A stretch of 64,000 nucleotides of DNA from an uncultured Prevotellaceae bacterium (lineage in GTDB: Bacteria; Bacteroidota; Bacteroidia; Bacteroidales; Bacteroidaceae): contig ONMN01000001.1 in the NCBI GenBank assembly GCA_900318885.1, positions 29,068-93,067 of the forward strand. Reading direction: 5' to 3'. The notes under the pieces are model-generated. The model had not been told where the DNA came from and made no database searches. It worked only from the letters and a program-made list of their open reading frames with translations. Within the stretch, counting starts at the first letter, position 1, and each line of letters starts with the position of its first letter. This document shows positions 41,626 through 50,482 of this stretch, in pieces. The position numbers were made by a program, and so were the translations under genes.

Positions 41626-44600
41626 TTATTTTATCACTACCTTCTTCTTTCCTACAATATAGACTCCCTTGCGAACGCTGTTGCTATCAATGCGACAACC
41701 CTGCAGGTCGTAGTAGATTTCTTGGTCGTTCGGCTTCAGGCTCCTGACCTCATCGATACCCGAAGGATTGCTGACATCGGTGATGGTGAGGTAGGCAGGA
41801 GGATTCTCTACACCCTCGGCCAGCTGCAGGTATTGCGTGAATGGCTTGAGTTCACAACTCTGCTTCAGCACAAAGCGGTTGCCTTCTACGACATAGACAT
41901 TCTGCTTCGTCTGGCGGCAATAGTTGTTATAGACGTACAAGCTGGAGGACAAGACTATTTGGAATAAGGATGTATTGAGGTTTCCATAGGTAAACCGCAC
42001 GGTTTTGCCGGCCAGCGAGGGATCGACGCGCAACAGGCAGAATTCCTGGCGGCCGTCGTCCGCCTTGACTTGTATCTGACCTTGCGAGATGCCGCTGTCC
42101 TGGAGGTCGGTAGATAATGAATAGAACTTGATTTTGCTGGTGACATCCTCACCGGTAGCCGCGTCCTTCACTTCATCGCCCATGAGGTTGTTATAGGGGA
42201 ATGCCAGGGGGAGCCAGCAGTTGGTTTCCTCAGCCGTAAAGGTATGCTGGATGCCGGCCTCCGCCACGAATGTGGGAATCTCGTCTTTCGTAAAGAACGC
42301 ATCGTAGGCTGTGTTGAATATGAGCATATTATCAGTATTGCTCACCACCAAGGCCTCGTCAAGACCCGCTGGGCGGGGATTGCTTGTAAAATAGATAGTG
42401 TTGGGGTTCTGGTTGGGCTTCACCTGCTTCACCTTCGTGTTCTGGAGCATGACGAGCATGGCGTCTTCCGGGGTCTCAAACACCTCGCATTCGTCGTGTC
42501 GCCGCTCCTCCCCGTCTTTCGTGAAGGTATAGATGACTGGTTGTACGGTATAGACATCGGTGAAGATTTCATCATTGATGAATCCGCCATGCTTGAATCT
42601 GAAGCTGAATACCACCTTCTTCCATTTGGCATTGATGGTCTGTTCACCTTCTGCTGTGTAAGTCTGTCCTGCCCCTATTACCATCTCTTTTCTATGCAGG
42701 GAAGCATCCTCATAAAGGCTATCGGCGTTCAATATCAGGAATTCTCCAAACTGGCGAAATTCCGCATCCGTCGAATTGGTCACGCTGACCGACGCCTTCA
42801 GCTGGTTGCCCTTGACGATTTTCTTTTCGTGGTCAATGTATTTCCCGTTAATCGTCAGATTGGTGAGGGTGTATCGCTGGGGCTCGATTTTCTTGCCGTA
42901 GAGACAGTTCACAAACGAGCGGTCTGCATAGACACTGATTTCATCATCAGGCAGCAGCTCGTTGTATCCCTGGGTTTTCTTTCCTTTCGCCGTCACCTTG
43001 ATGTCGCGCGTCTCGCCAGGATAGAGGCGCACGCGTTCATAGCTCCAAACCACTTGCGTCTCAGGCTTATACAGGTTGATATAGCCTACGTATTCCTCCT
43101 GCCCCGTATTCTTGACGCTAAAGGTGATGGTGTTCACCGCCCCGTCGTCTTCAAAATATGTCTTACGGGGATTAGTCACCTCCAGGTGCACCTCCGGATA
43201 ATTCTTCAGAGTCAGCTTAGTACCCTCCACCTTGACACTGATGTAATTCCTCTTGGAGTTTGGAAGCACGTCCTTGATAGTCGGTGCCTGACCGGTTTCA
43301 AGCATCGGCACCATGCGGTATTCGCCGTCCGACAGCGTATCGGGCAGTACCACGCTGAAATTACATCTTGTTATCAGATCCACCATATTAGCCTCAATCC
43401 TATTCCTGCCTCCCCAGAGCATACAGTGGATATGGTCACCCTTCAGCAGTGCATAGCGGTAAGCCCACTGATTGAGGGTGGCGCTGGCAGCACCGGAGAC
43501 GTAGAAGTGGATCCGTAGGCGGGGGAAGGCCTCCTTCGTCGAATTTCGCGTCAGCTCCATAGGACCCCAGACGAACATTCCCTCGTTGGTCTCCGTACAC
43601 GCAGGATAGTCTATCGCTGCATCGTCGGTAGGTTTCTGAATGCCGATGGTAGCGTCGTTCAAGTCCGACCAGCTGAGATTCACCGTGCTGCCGCCCGTAC
43701 CCGAGAAGGAGGGTTCGAGCACGCGGATTTCGAAAAAGCCATCGGCCTTGCCGCCCCATCCCCAGTTGAAGTGGAACTTGCCGTCTTCGTAGCCGTCGCA
43801 GATGAAGCTGTGTCCCTCATGGTTCGAGTTGTAGCCGTTGTAGATGACGGGACGCTGGTTAGCCAGTTCGTTGTATATCAGCTCTTCCCACCCGTCTAAC
43901 GAATAGTCGCCATAGTTCACCCAGTGCACATTCTTGTCGTAGCCGAAACAAAGGCGCATGGCTCTCTCGATGCGTCCCGTCGCAGAACCCGACATGGCGG
44001 CTGCATATTGCATGTCAACGCTCCAGCCTGCCCATCGCATCAGATGGGCAACGGCATTGCCTTGCGCTTCCGTGTATTTCCCTTCTTCATACACGGGCAA
44101 CATATTATCCCAGTCAAACGTAGTAGAAGGTACGTCCTTCTTGCCAGGGGTGGTATAGGGCGTTGTAGCTCCCTGCGGCCACTTGTGGAAGAACATCACT
44201 TGCGACATAGCCGTAGCCACACAGCCTGAAGCCGACAGCACCCCTCCGCCTTCCACATCTTTCGGACATTCCCAGTTGAAGGGTTCGCGCTGATTCCATT
44301 GTGCCTTGACGAGCGGCTCTATCTTAGCACGGGCAACAGGAGCTCTGCGTGTAGCCGCCTTTGCCTCTCCCCGTTGCAGTCTGCGAATCTGGTCGGCATA
44401 GCCTTCCAGCCATGTACGGAGGTTCGCCGGCATCTCGTCCACATTCAGCACCCCGTCTGGTGAATAGCCCAGGATGGGCGTGGTGGCGTCGTCACCGCTG
44501 ACGATGACATAGCCCCCGCCCTCGCAGTTGAAAGCGTAGAGTGATTGTAATCCCATTTCCACGGGTTGTACGTTCTGATTGACACTGCCAAGAGCCTGAG

Positions 44601-44727
44601 CCCTCCGGCCTTGCAGTTGTTGCATAAAGGCACATGCCTTTTCCCTTGCCTGTTGCTGACTGATCTCCTCACCCATCGCCATCAATGGCAGGCAGAGCAG
44701 CAAAAACAAATTCAAAATTCTTCGCAT
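41626..44727 (-). CDS. C10 (streptopain-like) cysteine protease, secreted, multidomain
   Basis: 1,033 aa with a signal peptide. The propeptide (about 20-130) resembles the inhibitor-like prodomain of SpeB. The catalytic Cys169 is in SGCVATAMSQ and His306 in GHSFICDGY, followed by FHFNWGWGG. Beta-rich Ig-like domains follow (about 380-980). The last 45 residues (GIDEV..YDLQGCRI..KGVYIVGKKKVVIK) are the tail common on Prevotella secreted proteins. Probably surface or extracellular, digesting host or food protein. Monocistronic, ends at a strong hairpin. Confidence 0.9.
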   Translation of the reverse strand: MRRILNLFLLLCLPLMAMGEEISQQQAREKACAFMQQLQGRRAQALGSVNQNVQPVEMGLQSLYAFNCEGGGYVIVSGDDATTPILGYSPDGVLNVDEMPANLRTWLEGYADQIRRLQRGEAKAATRRAPVARAKIEPLVKAQWNQREPFNWECPKDVEGGGVLSASGCVATAMSQVMFFHKWPQGATTPYTTPGKKDVPSTTFDWDNMLPVYEEGKYTEAQGNAVAHLMRWAGWSVDMQYAAAMSGSATGRIERAMRLCFGYDKNVHWVNYGDYSLDGWEELIYNELANQRPVIYNGYNSNHEGHSFICDGYEDGKFHFNWGWGGKADGFFEIRVLEPSFSGTGGSTVNLSWSDLNDATIGIQKPTDDAAIDYPACTETNEGMFVWGPMELTRNSTKEAFPRLRIHFYVSGAASATLNQWAYRYALLKGDHIHCMLWGGRNRIEANMVDLITRCNFSVVLPDTLSDGEYRMVPMLETGQAPTIKDVLPNSKRNYISVKVEGTKLTLKNYPEVHLEVTNPRKTYFEDDGAVNTITFSVKNTGQEEYVGYINLYKPETQVVWSYERVRLYPGETRDIKVTAKGKKTQGYNELLPDDEISVYADRSFVNCLYGKKIEPQRYTLTNLTINGKYIDHEKKIVKGNQLKASVSVTNSTDAEFRQFGEFLILNADSLYEDASLHRKEMVIGAGQTYTAEGEQTINAKWKKVVFSFRFKHGGFINDEIFTDVYTVQPVIYTFTKDGEERRHDECEVFETPEDAMLVMLQNTKVKQVKPNQNPNTIYFTSNPRPAGLDEALVVSNTDNMLIFNTAYDAFFTKDEIPTFVAEAGIQHTFTAEETNCWLPLAFPYNNLMGDEVKDAATGEDVTSKIKFYSLSTDLQDSGISQGQIQVKADDGRQEFCLLRVDPSLAGKTVRFTYGNLNTSLFQIVLSSSLYVYNNYCRQTKQNVYVVEGNRFVLKQSCELKPFTQYLQLAEGVENPPAYLTITDVSNPSGIDEVRSLKPNDQEIYYDLQGCRIDSNSVRKGVYIVGKKKVVIK

Positions 44728-44785
44728 AAGTTTTAGTAATTAATATTATTGCTGTATATCCATATTTCTATATGTTGAATTACAG

Positions 44786-44815
44786 GGATGCTCCTGCGCT
44801 TGCATTGGGGCATCC
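44786..44815. other. Hairpin after DUF2461 gene
   Basis: GGATGCTCC (44786-44794) / GGGGCATCC (44807-44815), 9 bp with one G-U pair. No clear T-run, so termination is uncertain. Confidence 0.4.
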
Positions 44816-44817
44816 GG

Positions 44818-45543
44818 TTACTCGTAATCGTCGATGACTGAATTGATGAAGTCCATCATGGGCTTGGCGGTTTTGAACATGGATTCAATCTCGTCAAGCC
44901 ATTTTTCGCCTTGGTAGAAATCGTCAGGTACTTGGTGCCAACAGCAGTAGTCCTTCATTCGGAGATAGTCGATGTGCGCCCAGTCGCGAGGGAATCCCGA
45001 GGGACAGGTCTTCAGTTTTTCCAGTCCGAAACCCTGTGGCTGGTCCCACGAAGAGACGTCCGTAGGCGTCTTGAAACTGCTGGTTTGCGGACTTCCGAAA
45101 TACTTCTGGAATGCCTTGTTCTCCACACATTTCAGCCAATCGTCGGCATTGGCCATGATTTCGTTTCTGCATGAGGTCAGGATATTCGTAGGCAACCAGT
45201 AGTTGCCACAGGCCACCATACAATGGCCTGGCTCCAGATGCAGGTAATAGCCTCCGTGTAGCGCCTTCTTGCCGTGAGCGGCGATGTAAGCCCCCAAGTG
45301 GTTCTTATAGGGCGACTTGTCATTCGAGAATCGCGTGTCGCGATTGAAGCGGTAGGTGCAGTCCTTCACGCTCAGATGGGCAATCGACGGGTCGAAGCCG
45401 GCAATCCTTCCAATCGCCAGCTTCACGCCTTCCTCAAAGTCTGCCCTGATGGCATCATACTCTGCCTTATTGGCCCAGTACCACTCGCGGTTGTTGTTGG
45501 CCATCAGCTGTTTCAGGTAATTCAATATTCGTTTTGCATCCAT
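44818..45543 (-). CDS. DUF2461 (TIGR02453) protein
   Basis: 241 aa. Family marks: NNNREWYWANKAEYDA near the N-terminus, then YRFNRDTRFSNDKSPYKNHLGAYI and GGYYLHLEPG. Cytoplasmic; biochemical role unknown in the family. It lies 32 nt after the radical SAM gene on the same strand, so probably co-transcribed. Confidence 0.9.
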   Translation of the reverse strand: MDAKRILNYLKQLMANNNREWYWANKAEYDAIRADFEEGVKLAIGRIAGFDPSIAHLSVKDCTYRFNRDTRFSNDKSPYKNHLGAYIAAHGKKALHGGYYLHLEPGHCMVACGNYWLPTNILTSCRNEIMANADDWLKCVENKAFQKYFGSPQTSSFKTPTDVSSWDQPQGFGLEKLKTCPSGFPRDWAHIDYLRMKDYCCWHQVPDDFYQGEKWLDEIESMFKTAKPMMDFINSVIDDYE

Positions 45544-45575
45544 ATGTTATAGAAAAAAAGTTCATTTATCCAGTC

Positions 45576-46877
45576 TTATTGTTCAGTATCGTCCTTGAAA
45601 TCGAAGGAGAGTTGCCTTTCGGCAGCAGCTCGCTTTTGTTGGGCCTTGCTGATGAGCAGGGGACGGAGGCGCTCAGGATGGAGTTCGTTGATGCCGATGA
45701 TGGGCTGTGAGAACTGCGAGGTCAGTTCGTTGCAGGTGATGAAGTACTTCGCCTTCTTCATCACCACGCCCATCTTGCGCAGGTCGTAGGACGTCAGGCG
45801 ATTGAAACGACGCGAGTTGACAATCAGATAGGCCGACTTGGTGCCGAGGCCTGGCACGCGCAATAGTTGTTCATAATCAGCGGTATTAATATCCACAGGG
45901 AAGGCTTCAGGGTGCCGTAAGGCCCACGCAAGTTTGGGGTCCACCTCCAAGTCGAGGTTCGCGTGCATGTCGTCGACAATTTCATCGACCTTAAAGTGAT
46001 AGAAGCGCAACAGCCAGTCGGCCTGATAGAGGCGGTTCTCACGCACCAAGGGCGGCTGTTTGAGCACGGGCAGTCGTGGGTCGTAGGTGTTGACGCTGAT
46101 GTAGCCGGAGTAATAGACGCGTCGCATCGTGGGCTGACCGTAGAGCATCGACGACATCGTGAGAATATCCTTGTCCGTCTCCTTCGTGGCTCCCACAATC
46201 ATCTGCGTGGATTGACCTGCTGGCACAAACCTTGGCGCATAGCGGTATTTCTTGCGGTCTTCTTTGTTTTCCAGAACACCCTGTTGGATGAGCTTCATCG
46301 GCTGGAACACGCTCTTGTGGTCTTTTTCGGGGGCGAGGAGTTTCAGCGACTCCTCCTTGGGAATCTCGATGTTCACGCTCATGCGGTCGGCATAGCGGCC
46401 AGCCTCGTTGAGCAGTTCCTGCGAACAGCCAGGGATGCTCTTCAGGTGGATGTAACCATTAAAGCGATGCACCGTCCTGAGGTCGCGCGCAATAGCGGCC
46501 AGCCGCTCCATGGTGTAGTCGGGATTGCGCACCACGCCACTCGACAGGAAGAGCCCTTCGATGTAGTTGCGACGATAGAACTCCATTGTGATTTCCTCGA
46601 GTTCGCTGACGGAGAGCGTCGCCCGCTTGATGTCGTTCGAACGGCGGTTGATGCAGTAGGCGCAGTCGTACATGCAGTAGTTCGTCAGCATCACCTTCAG
46701 CAGCGAGATGCAGCGCCCATCGTCGGCAAACGAGTGGCAGATACCCACGCCACCCACCGTCGAGCCCACCATGCCTTGCTTACCTTTGCGCACGGTGCCG
46801 CTCGACGAGCACGATACGTCGTATTTCGCCGACTCTGCGAGTATCCGCAGCTTTTCCATTGTCTGTTCTGTCAGCAT
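45576..46877 (-). CDS. Putative DNA modification/repair radical SAM protein (TIGR03916 type)
   Basis: 433 aa. Radical SAM cluster motif TNYCMYDCAYC (C-x3-C-x2-C) and a C-terminal helix-hairpin-helix (LLRVPGLGTKSAYLI) that suggests DNA contact. Opens with EKLRILAESAKYDVSCSSSG, typical for the family. Usually paired with TIGR03915/UDG proteins; the TIGR03915 partner lies at 29499-30269. The start: TACCTTTGC at 46885-46893 excludes anything upstream of 46877, leaving 46877 (nearly leaderless) or 46859. Confidence 0.87.
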   Translation of the reverse strand: MLTEQTMEKLRILAESAKYDVSCSSSGTVRKGKQGMVGSTVGGVGICHSFADDGRCISLLKVMLTNYCMYDCAYCINRRSNDIKRATLSVSELEEITMEFYRRNYIEGLFLSSGVVRNPDYTMERLAAIARDLRTVHRFNGYIHLKSIPGCSQELLNEAGRYADRMSVNIEIPKEESLKLLAPEKDHKSVFQPMKLIQQGVLENKEDRKKYRYAPRFVPAGQSTQMIVGATKETDKDILTMSSMLYGQPTMRRVYYSGYISVNTYDPRLPVLKQPPLVRENRLYQADWLLRFYHFKVDEIVDDMHANLDLEVDPKLAWALRHPEAFPVDINTADYEQLLRVPGLGTKSAYLIVNSRRFNRLTSYDLRKMGVVMKKAKYFITCNELTSQFSQPIIGINELHPERLRPLLISKAQQKRAAAERQLSFDFKDDTEQ

Positions 46878-46884
46878 AACGACT

Positions 46885-46893
46885 GCAAAGGTA
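46885..46893 (-). promoter_or_regulatory. Radical SAM gene -7 element (decides the start)
   Basis: TACCTTTGC on the minus strand, 7 nt from the ATG at 46877; rules out longer readings. Confidence 0.6.
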
Positions 46894-46949
46894 CAAACGG
46901 GTTGTCCCAAAAGTCAGGACGCCTTCAATTATTTAACATACTTTATGAT

Positions 46950-47885
46950 TCAAACATTCCCTAAATATACATACTTGATGCCTGCTTCCTCGGCGATGCG
47001 CTTGGCAGCTTTCAGTGTCGCGATGGGCGTGGGAGGTATGTCCTGCATCTTGTAGCGAGGGAAGAAACGGCTGAAATGCAAAGGAGCCTCAGCGAGGCCG
47101 TTTTCATTCAGCCAGCGACACATCTGACGAATCATATCGAGGTCGTCGTTGCCTTCGGCGACCTCCGTCACGACTCGGCCATCTGAGCAAGCTCGATGGC
47201 CCTCGCTGCTCCGGACGTTCACGCCTGGGATGACGAGGTTGGTGATTTCCACCCACACGCCCGCCTGCTTCATGGCGAGGATGGTATCGAGGACGGGCTG
47301 AAGATGTCCTCCGCTTACCTTCATATAGATATCGTCGCTGAAGGACTTGAGGTCGACGTTGGCAGCATCGAGATACGGCAACAGGTCGGCCAGCGGTTCC
47401 TGACAGACATAGCCCGCCGTGACGAGGATGTTCCAAAGACCTGCCTCATGCGCCAGCCGCGCACAATCAATAATATATTCAAGATAGGTCAGCGGCTCGG
47501 TATAGGTGTAGGCGATGCCTGGACAATGGTGCTTTTGGCATAGCGCGACGACGTCCTCAGGCGAGAGCTCGTAATGATTGACATCAGCGGGCGCGGCCTG
47601 CGAAATGTCGTGGTTCTGACAGTTCAAGCAGCGGAAGTTGCAACCCGTACAGGCGAGCGACAGACACGTCGTGCCAGGATGGAAATGGTACAGCGGCTTT
47701 TTTTCTATCGGGTCAATGGCTAACGAACAAGGCTTGCCATAGACCTCGCTCACGAGCACGCCGCCCTGATTCCTTCGGCTACGGCAAATACCCGTCTTGT
47801 CCTCAGCAATCCGACAATGGTGTGGACAGAGCGTGCACTCCACCCGTCCATCACCCAATCGCCTATAATACTTACACTCTCTCAT
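46950..47885 (-). CDS. amrS: AmmeMemoRadiSam system radical SAM enzyme
   Basis: 311 aa. N-terminal Cys-rich stretch (CTLCPHHCRIAEDKTGICRSR), then the radical SAM motif ACTGCNFRCLNCQNH. This is the pyruvate-formate-lyase-activase-like member of the Amme-Memo-RadiSam triad, whose other two members are fused in the next gene. The triad recurs across bacteria and archaea but its reaction is unknown. It lies 48 nt after the MEMO-AMMECR1 gene on the same strand; the spacer holds a heptamer array. Confidence 0.9.
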   Translation of the reverse strand: MRECKYYRRLGDGRVECTLCPHHCRIAEDKTGICRSRRNQGGVLVSEVYGKPCSLAIDPIEKKPLYHFHPGTTCLSLACTGCNFRCLNCQNHDISQAAPADVNHYELSPEDVVALCQKHHCPGIAYTYTEPLTYLEYIIDCARLAHEAGLWNILVTAGYVCQEPLADLLPYLDAANVDLKSFSDDIYMKVSGGHLQPVLDTILAMKQAGVWVEITNLVIPGVNVRSSEGHRACSDGRVVTEVAEGNDDLDMIRQMCRWLNENGLAEAPLHFSRFFPRYKMQDIPPTPIATLKAAKRIAEEAGIKYVYLGNV

Positions 47886-47904
47886 TTCCTACAGCGGTAG
47901 CAAA

Positions 47905-47936
47905 TTCTTCACTCTTCACTCTTCATTCTTCACTTA
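47905..47936. repeat. Heptamer tandem array (TCACTCT) at the MEMO-AMMECR1 stop
   Basis: About four 7-nt units, two TCACTCT, TCATTCT and a variant end, filling the spacer to amrS and touching the stop. Confidence 0.85.
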
Positions 47937-49502
47937 GAATACAATCGCTTCGTAAACGTAGAGTTCTGCGTCGCGCCAGCCGTCCCAACCCAGTCCGGCC
48001 TTGTCCTGCGAACAATGTCCCACGAATTCTTCTTTGGTCCAATTCACCTCGTCGGCCACCTGCGGCAGGAACGTGCCGCTGCGATAGCCCTTTTTGATAT
48101 AGATGCCGTGCCGATGCAGTTCAAACTCGTCTAAGCTCTGTATGCGACGCATAGGCGTAAGCACGGAAATCTCAATGTCGAGGTCGTTTAGTTCGTCGCG
48201 AGTGACAGGCACAAATCGCGGATCCTCAAAGGCTGCTGCCCGTGCCATCTCTGCCACTATCTCATGCAGCGGATAGTCCTCGCCAAAATGCCCGATACAG
48301 CCACGTAAATGGCCGTGCTTGTGCAGCGAGACAAAGGCACCACATTTAGAGGTGAGAGGTGAGAGGTCAGAGGTAAGAGTTGGCTGCGCGATGGGCTTGC
48401 CGTTTATTGAATCGCGAATACTATTAAAGGCTATATCTTTCAGCGCCTTCTTATCGTCATCACTCAGTACGAAGTCCGTGTTCGTCCGTGCTTGTCCGCA
48501 GCTATTATTTCCGTTGCGCAGGATGGCGAACGAATGATACCCAACTACCCTATTATGGTCGTGATTGTCGATGTCGCCTGAGTTCTGGTACATCAGGTGC
48601 TTCACCTCGTACTGCTTGTCGAGCATCAGCATCAGCGTGATGATGGCGAACTCGCCACAGGCACTCGTATGCAGATTGCGCTTCCCACTTCGTGCATTGG
48701 CATTGATGGTTGCAATAAACTCCTCCACGTCGCCGCTTTCTACAGCCTTGCCCGTCTTGGCATCCACCTCGTAGGCATCTTCATACGACGGATAGTGCGA
48801 GAAGTCGCTGCTGATCACAAAGAGGTTCTCGTCCGTAAAATACGGCTTCAATACCTCCGCCATCTGCTTCAGTTTGTCATAGTCATTCGTCGAGATAACT
48901 ATCGGCACAATGGGCGGCACATCAGTCGAAGTGATAAGTGATGAGTGATGAGTGAAGAATCTTTGCAAAAACGGCAACTGCACTTCCAGACAATGCTCCC
49001 TATCATGCGCCTCTGCCCTATAGCAGAACACAGAATCCACATCCGCGTTCGACAAGTTATTCGTGTTATTCGTGCGATTCGTGTTCGTTAAAGCCATAGC
49101 CGTTTCGTGGTCCACTTTCACATTGCCTAACGGTGTGGCATAATAATCCGCCTCCGTGTTCACCGACGCCCCGTCGAGCCATTCGTGGTGACTCGGTCCT
49201 AACAGGAAAATCCGTTTGTACTGTTTCTTCGCGTCAATCGCCATATACGCCGACGCCGCTACATTGCCTGAGAAATAATACCCAGCATGAGGCACTATCA
49301 ACGCTGCCACATTACTGTACTTCGCGTCGTTACGATGCAATGCCAAGAAGCTGTCCACTTCCTCGCTCAGTTCCCGTGCATCGCCCGTATAGAATCGGTT
49401 CGCCTGTGTCGCTGGCCTCACCACAGGAGCCTGCGTCTGTCCCTTACATCCGTTCATCATCATCGTTGTCGTTAGGATTAGTAATATGGTCTTGATATTC
49501 AT
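47934..49502 (-). CDS. MEMO1-AMMECR1 fusion (AmmeMemoRadiSam B+A), predicted lipoprotein
   Basis: 522 aa. A hydrophobic leader with Cys at residue 19 (MMMNGC) suggests lipid anchoring. Residues about 33-300 are the MEMO/extradiol-dioxygenase-like fold (LIVPHAGYYFSG, LLGPSHHEW, VISSDFSHYPSY, with His ligands). Residues about 350-522 are AMMECR1 (GAFVSLHKHGHLRGCIGHFGEDYPL). Fusion of B and A with the radical SAM enzyme next door makes a complete triad. Three short tandem arrays are read through inside the MEMO part and linker, giving HHSSLITST, TNRTNNTNN and LTSDLSPLTSK. Starts 1 nt after the AlkZ-related stop. Confidence 0.88.
   Translation of the reverse strand: MNIKTILLILTTTMMMNGCKGQTQAPVVRPATQANRFYTGDARELSEEVDSFLALHRNDAKYSNVAALIVPHAGYYFSGNVAASAYMAIDAKKQYKRIFLLGPSHHEWLDGASVNTEADYYATPLGNVKVDHETAMALTNTNRTNNTNNLSNADVDSVFCYRAEAHDREHCLEVQLPFLQRFFTHHSSLITSTDVPPIVPIVISTNDYDKLKQMAEVLKPYFTDENLFVISSDFSHYPSYEDAYEVDAKTGKAVESGDVEEFIATINANARSGKRNLHTSACGEFAIITLMLMLDKQYEVKHLMYQNSGDIDNHDHNRVVGYHSFAILRNGNNSCGQARTNTDFVLSDDDKKALKDIAFNSIRDSINGKPIAQPTLTSDLSPLTSKCGAFVSLHKHGHLRGCIGHFGEDYPLHEIVAEMARAAAFEDPRFVPVTRDELNDLDIEISVLTPMRRIQSLDEFELHRHGIYIKKGYRSGTFLPQVADEVNWTKEEFVGHCSQDKAGLGWDGWRDAELYVYEAIVF
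48348..48382. repeat. Heptamer tandem array (AGAGGTG) in MEMO-AMMECR1
   Basis: Five 7-nt units (AGAGGTG x2, AGAGGTC, AGAGGTA, AGAGTTG) at the MEMO/AMMECR1 linker. Confidence 0.85.
48930..48957. repeat. Heptamer tandem array (AGTGATG) in MEMO-AMMECR1
   Basis: Four 7-nt units (AGTGATA, AGTGATG x2, AGTGAAG), in the MEMO domain. Confidence 0.85.
49059..49085. repeat. Nonamer tandem array (ATTCGTGTT) in MEMO-AMMECR1
   Basis: Three 9-nt units (ATTCGTGTT, ATTCGTGCG, ATTCGTGTT), read as TNRTNNTNN. Confidence 0.85.
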
Positions 49503-49503
49503 G

Positions 49504-50202
49504 CTACTTTATCAGCTTCTCGATTTGTTTCTCCGTCGCCTCAGGCAACAGCTTTTGAAGATGCGCCTTCATTCGCTCGAACGACTCCTGTGGCGTTCTC
49601 CCTTGCCCTTTGGAGAGGGGGTTAGGGGGTGAGGCCTGACACATCTCGCGACCCAACAGCCGCTCTGGTGTTGTCAACAGTGACCAGCCCCAGCCGTATT
49701 CGCGCCCATGCTTATCAGTAGGATACACGAAGTCCTCAGTCACGATACGACACGCCATCTGCAGGCGCGTCACGTAGCCGTCGAACTTACTCCGCATCTT
49801 AGGTCCATCAAAGCCGCAAGCCGCACGCAGTTCACGCGTAATCAGACTGTCGTGCTCTGCCAACGTCAGCAGGATAGCCTCATCGATACTGCCCTCGACA
49901 GGCGCAGGTCTTGAAGCGCGACGATAGTTGCACAAATCTGGCCACCACTCTTTGCTGACAAAGCCCGCCTTGCCTGCAAAGAACTTGCCATAGACGCAAC
50001 GGCCCTCCGTCACGATGGGGCCCTTCCATTTCCACAGCGGCCAGTCCCAGCCACCGTCATCGAATACCACATACCGATTGTCCTCATCAACGACATCCTC
50101 TGCCGAATAGCCGCGAATGCCACTATCCAGCAACGGCAGGAATCCTACCTCCTGGATGAAGTCCATCAGTTCTGGGCAACTATGTATCTCCACGTTCTGC
50201 AT
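49504..50202 (-). CDS. AlkZ-related protein
   Basis: About 232 aa. Family-like blocks: ELMDFIQEVGFLPL, YGKFFAGKAGFVSKEWWPDLCNYRR and GWGWSLLTTPERLLG, as in the AlkZ-related proteins (winged-helix relatives of the AlkZ DNA glycosylase). A nucleic-acid repair role is inferred from the name family only. The start at 50202 is set by the -7 TAACTTTGC at 50228-50236. Residues about 193-206 (PPNPLSKGQG) are a repeat insertion shared with carA. First gene of an operon with the AmmeMemoRadiSam pair. Confidence 0.65.
   Translation of the reverse strand: MQNVEIHSCPELMDFIQEVGFLPLLDSGIRGYSAEDVVDEDNRYVVFDDGGWDWPLWKWKGPIVTEGRCVYGKFFAGKAGFVSKEWWPDLCNYRRASRPAPVEGSIDEAILLTLAEHDSLITRELRAACGFDGPKMRSKFDGYVTRLQMACRIVTEDFVYPTDKHGREYGWGWSLLTTPERLLGREMCQASPPNPLSKGQGRTPQESFERMKAHLQKLLPEATEKQIEKLIK
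49598..49635. repeat. GC-rich repeat in the AlkZ-related gene
   Basis: Second copy of the carA 13571-13610 element (CCCTTTGGAGAGGGG core, GGGGGTGAGG tail), read in frame as PPNPLSKGQG. Confidence 0.7.
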
Positions 50203-50227
50203 CTTATAAACATTTATCTCAACGACG

Positions 50228-50439
50228 GCAAAGTTACGAATAAGTGAGCAAAGAAACAAAAAAATTGCAGTTTTTTTGTTCTTTCGAACGGGAGTAACAT
50301 CTCGCGAAGCGAAAAGTTACGAATACTTTCCGAGATTTCCAAACAAAGTGACTGAAATGTTTCGTAAGCTATCGATAGCATCTAAAAAAGGTTTTTCCGC
50401 ATTTCAGCATCTTAATTCGGAAATAATGTGTACCTTTGT
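50228..50439. promoter_or_regulatory. Divergent promoters, AlkZ-related / phosphatase
   Basis: Minus strand TAACTTTGC at 50228-50236; plus strand TACCTTTGT at 50431-50439. Both overlap longer possible readings and so fix the starts at 50202 and 50483. Confidence 0.6.
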
Positions 50440-50482
50440 GGCGTATTTCAAAAGATATCAACCAAAGCGGACAAGTACAACA

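Noticed and set aside
47905-49085. CRISPR-like or VNTR of long units
   Set aside because: Units are only 7 or 9 nt with no spacers.
50276-50482. Longer phosphatase N-terminus from 50276
   Set aside because: The -7 element at 50431-50439 lies inside it; the membrane helix follows the start at 50483.
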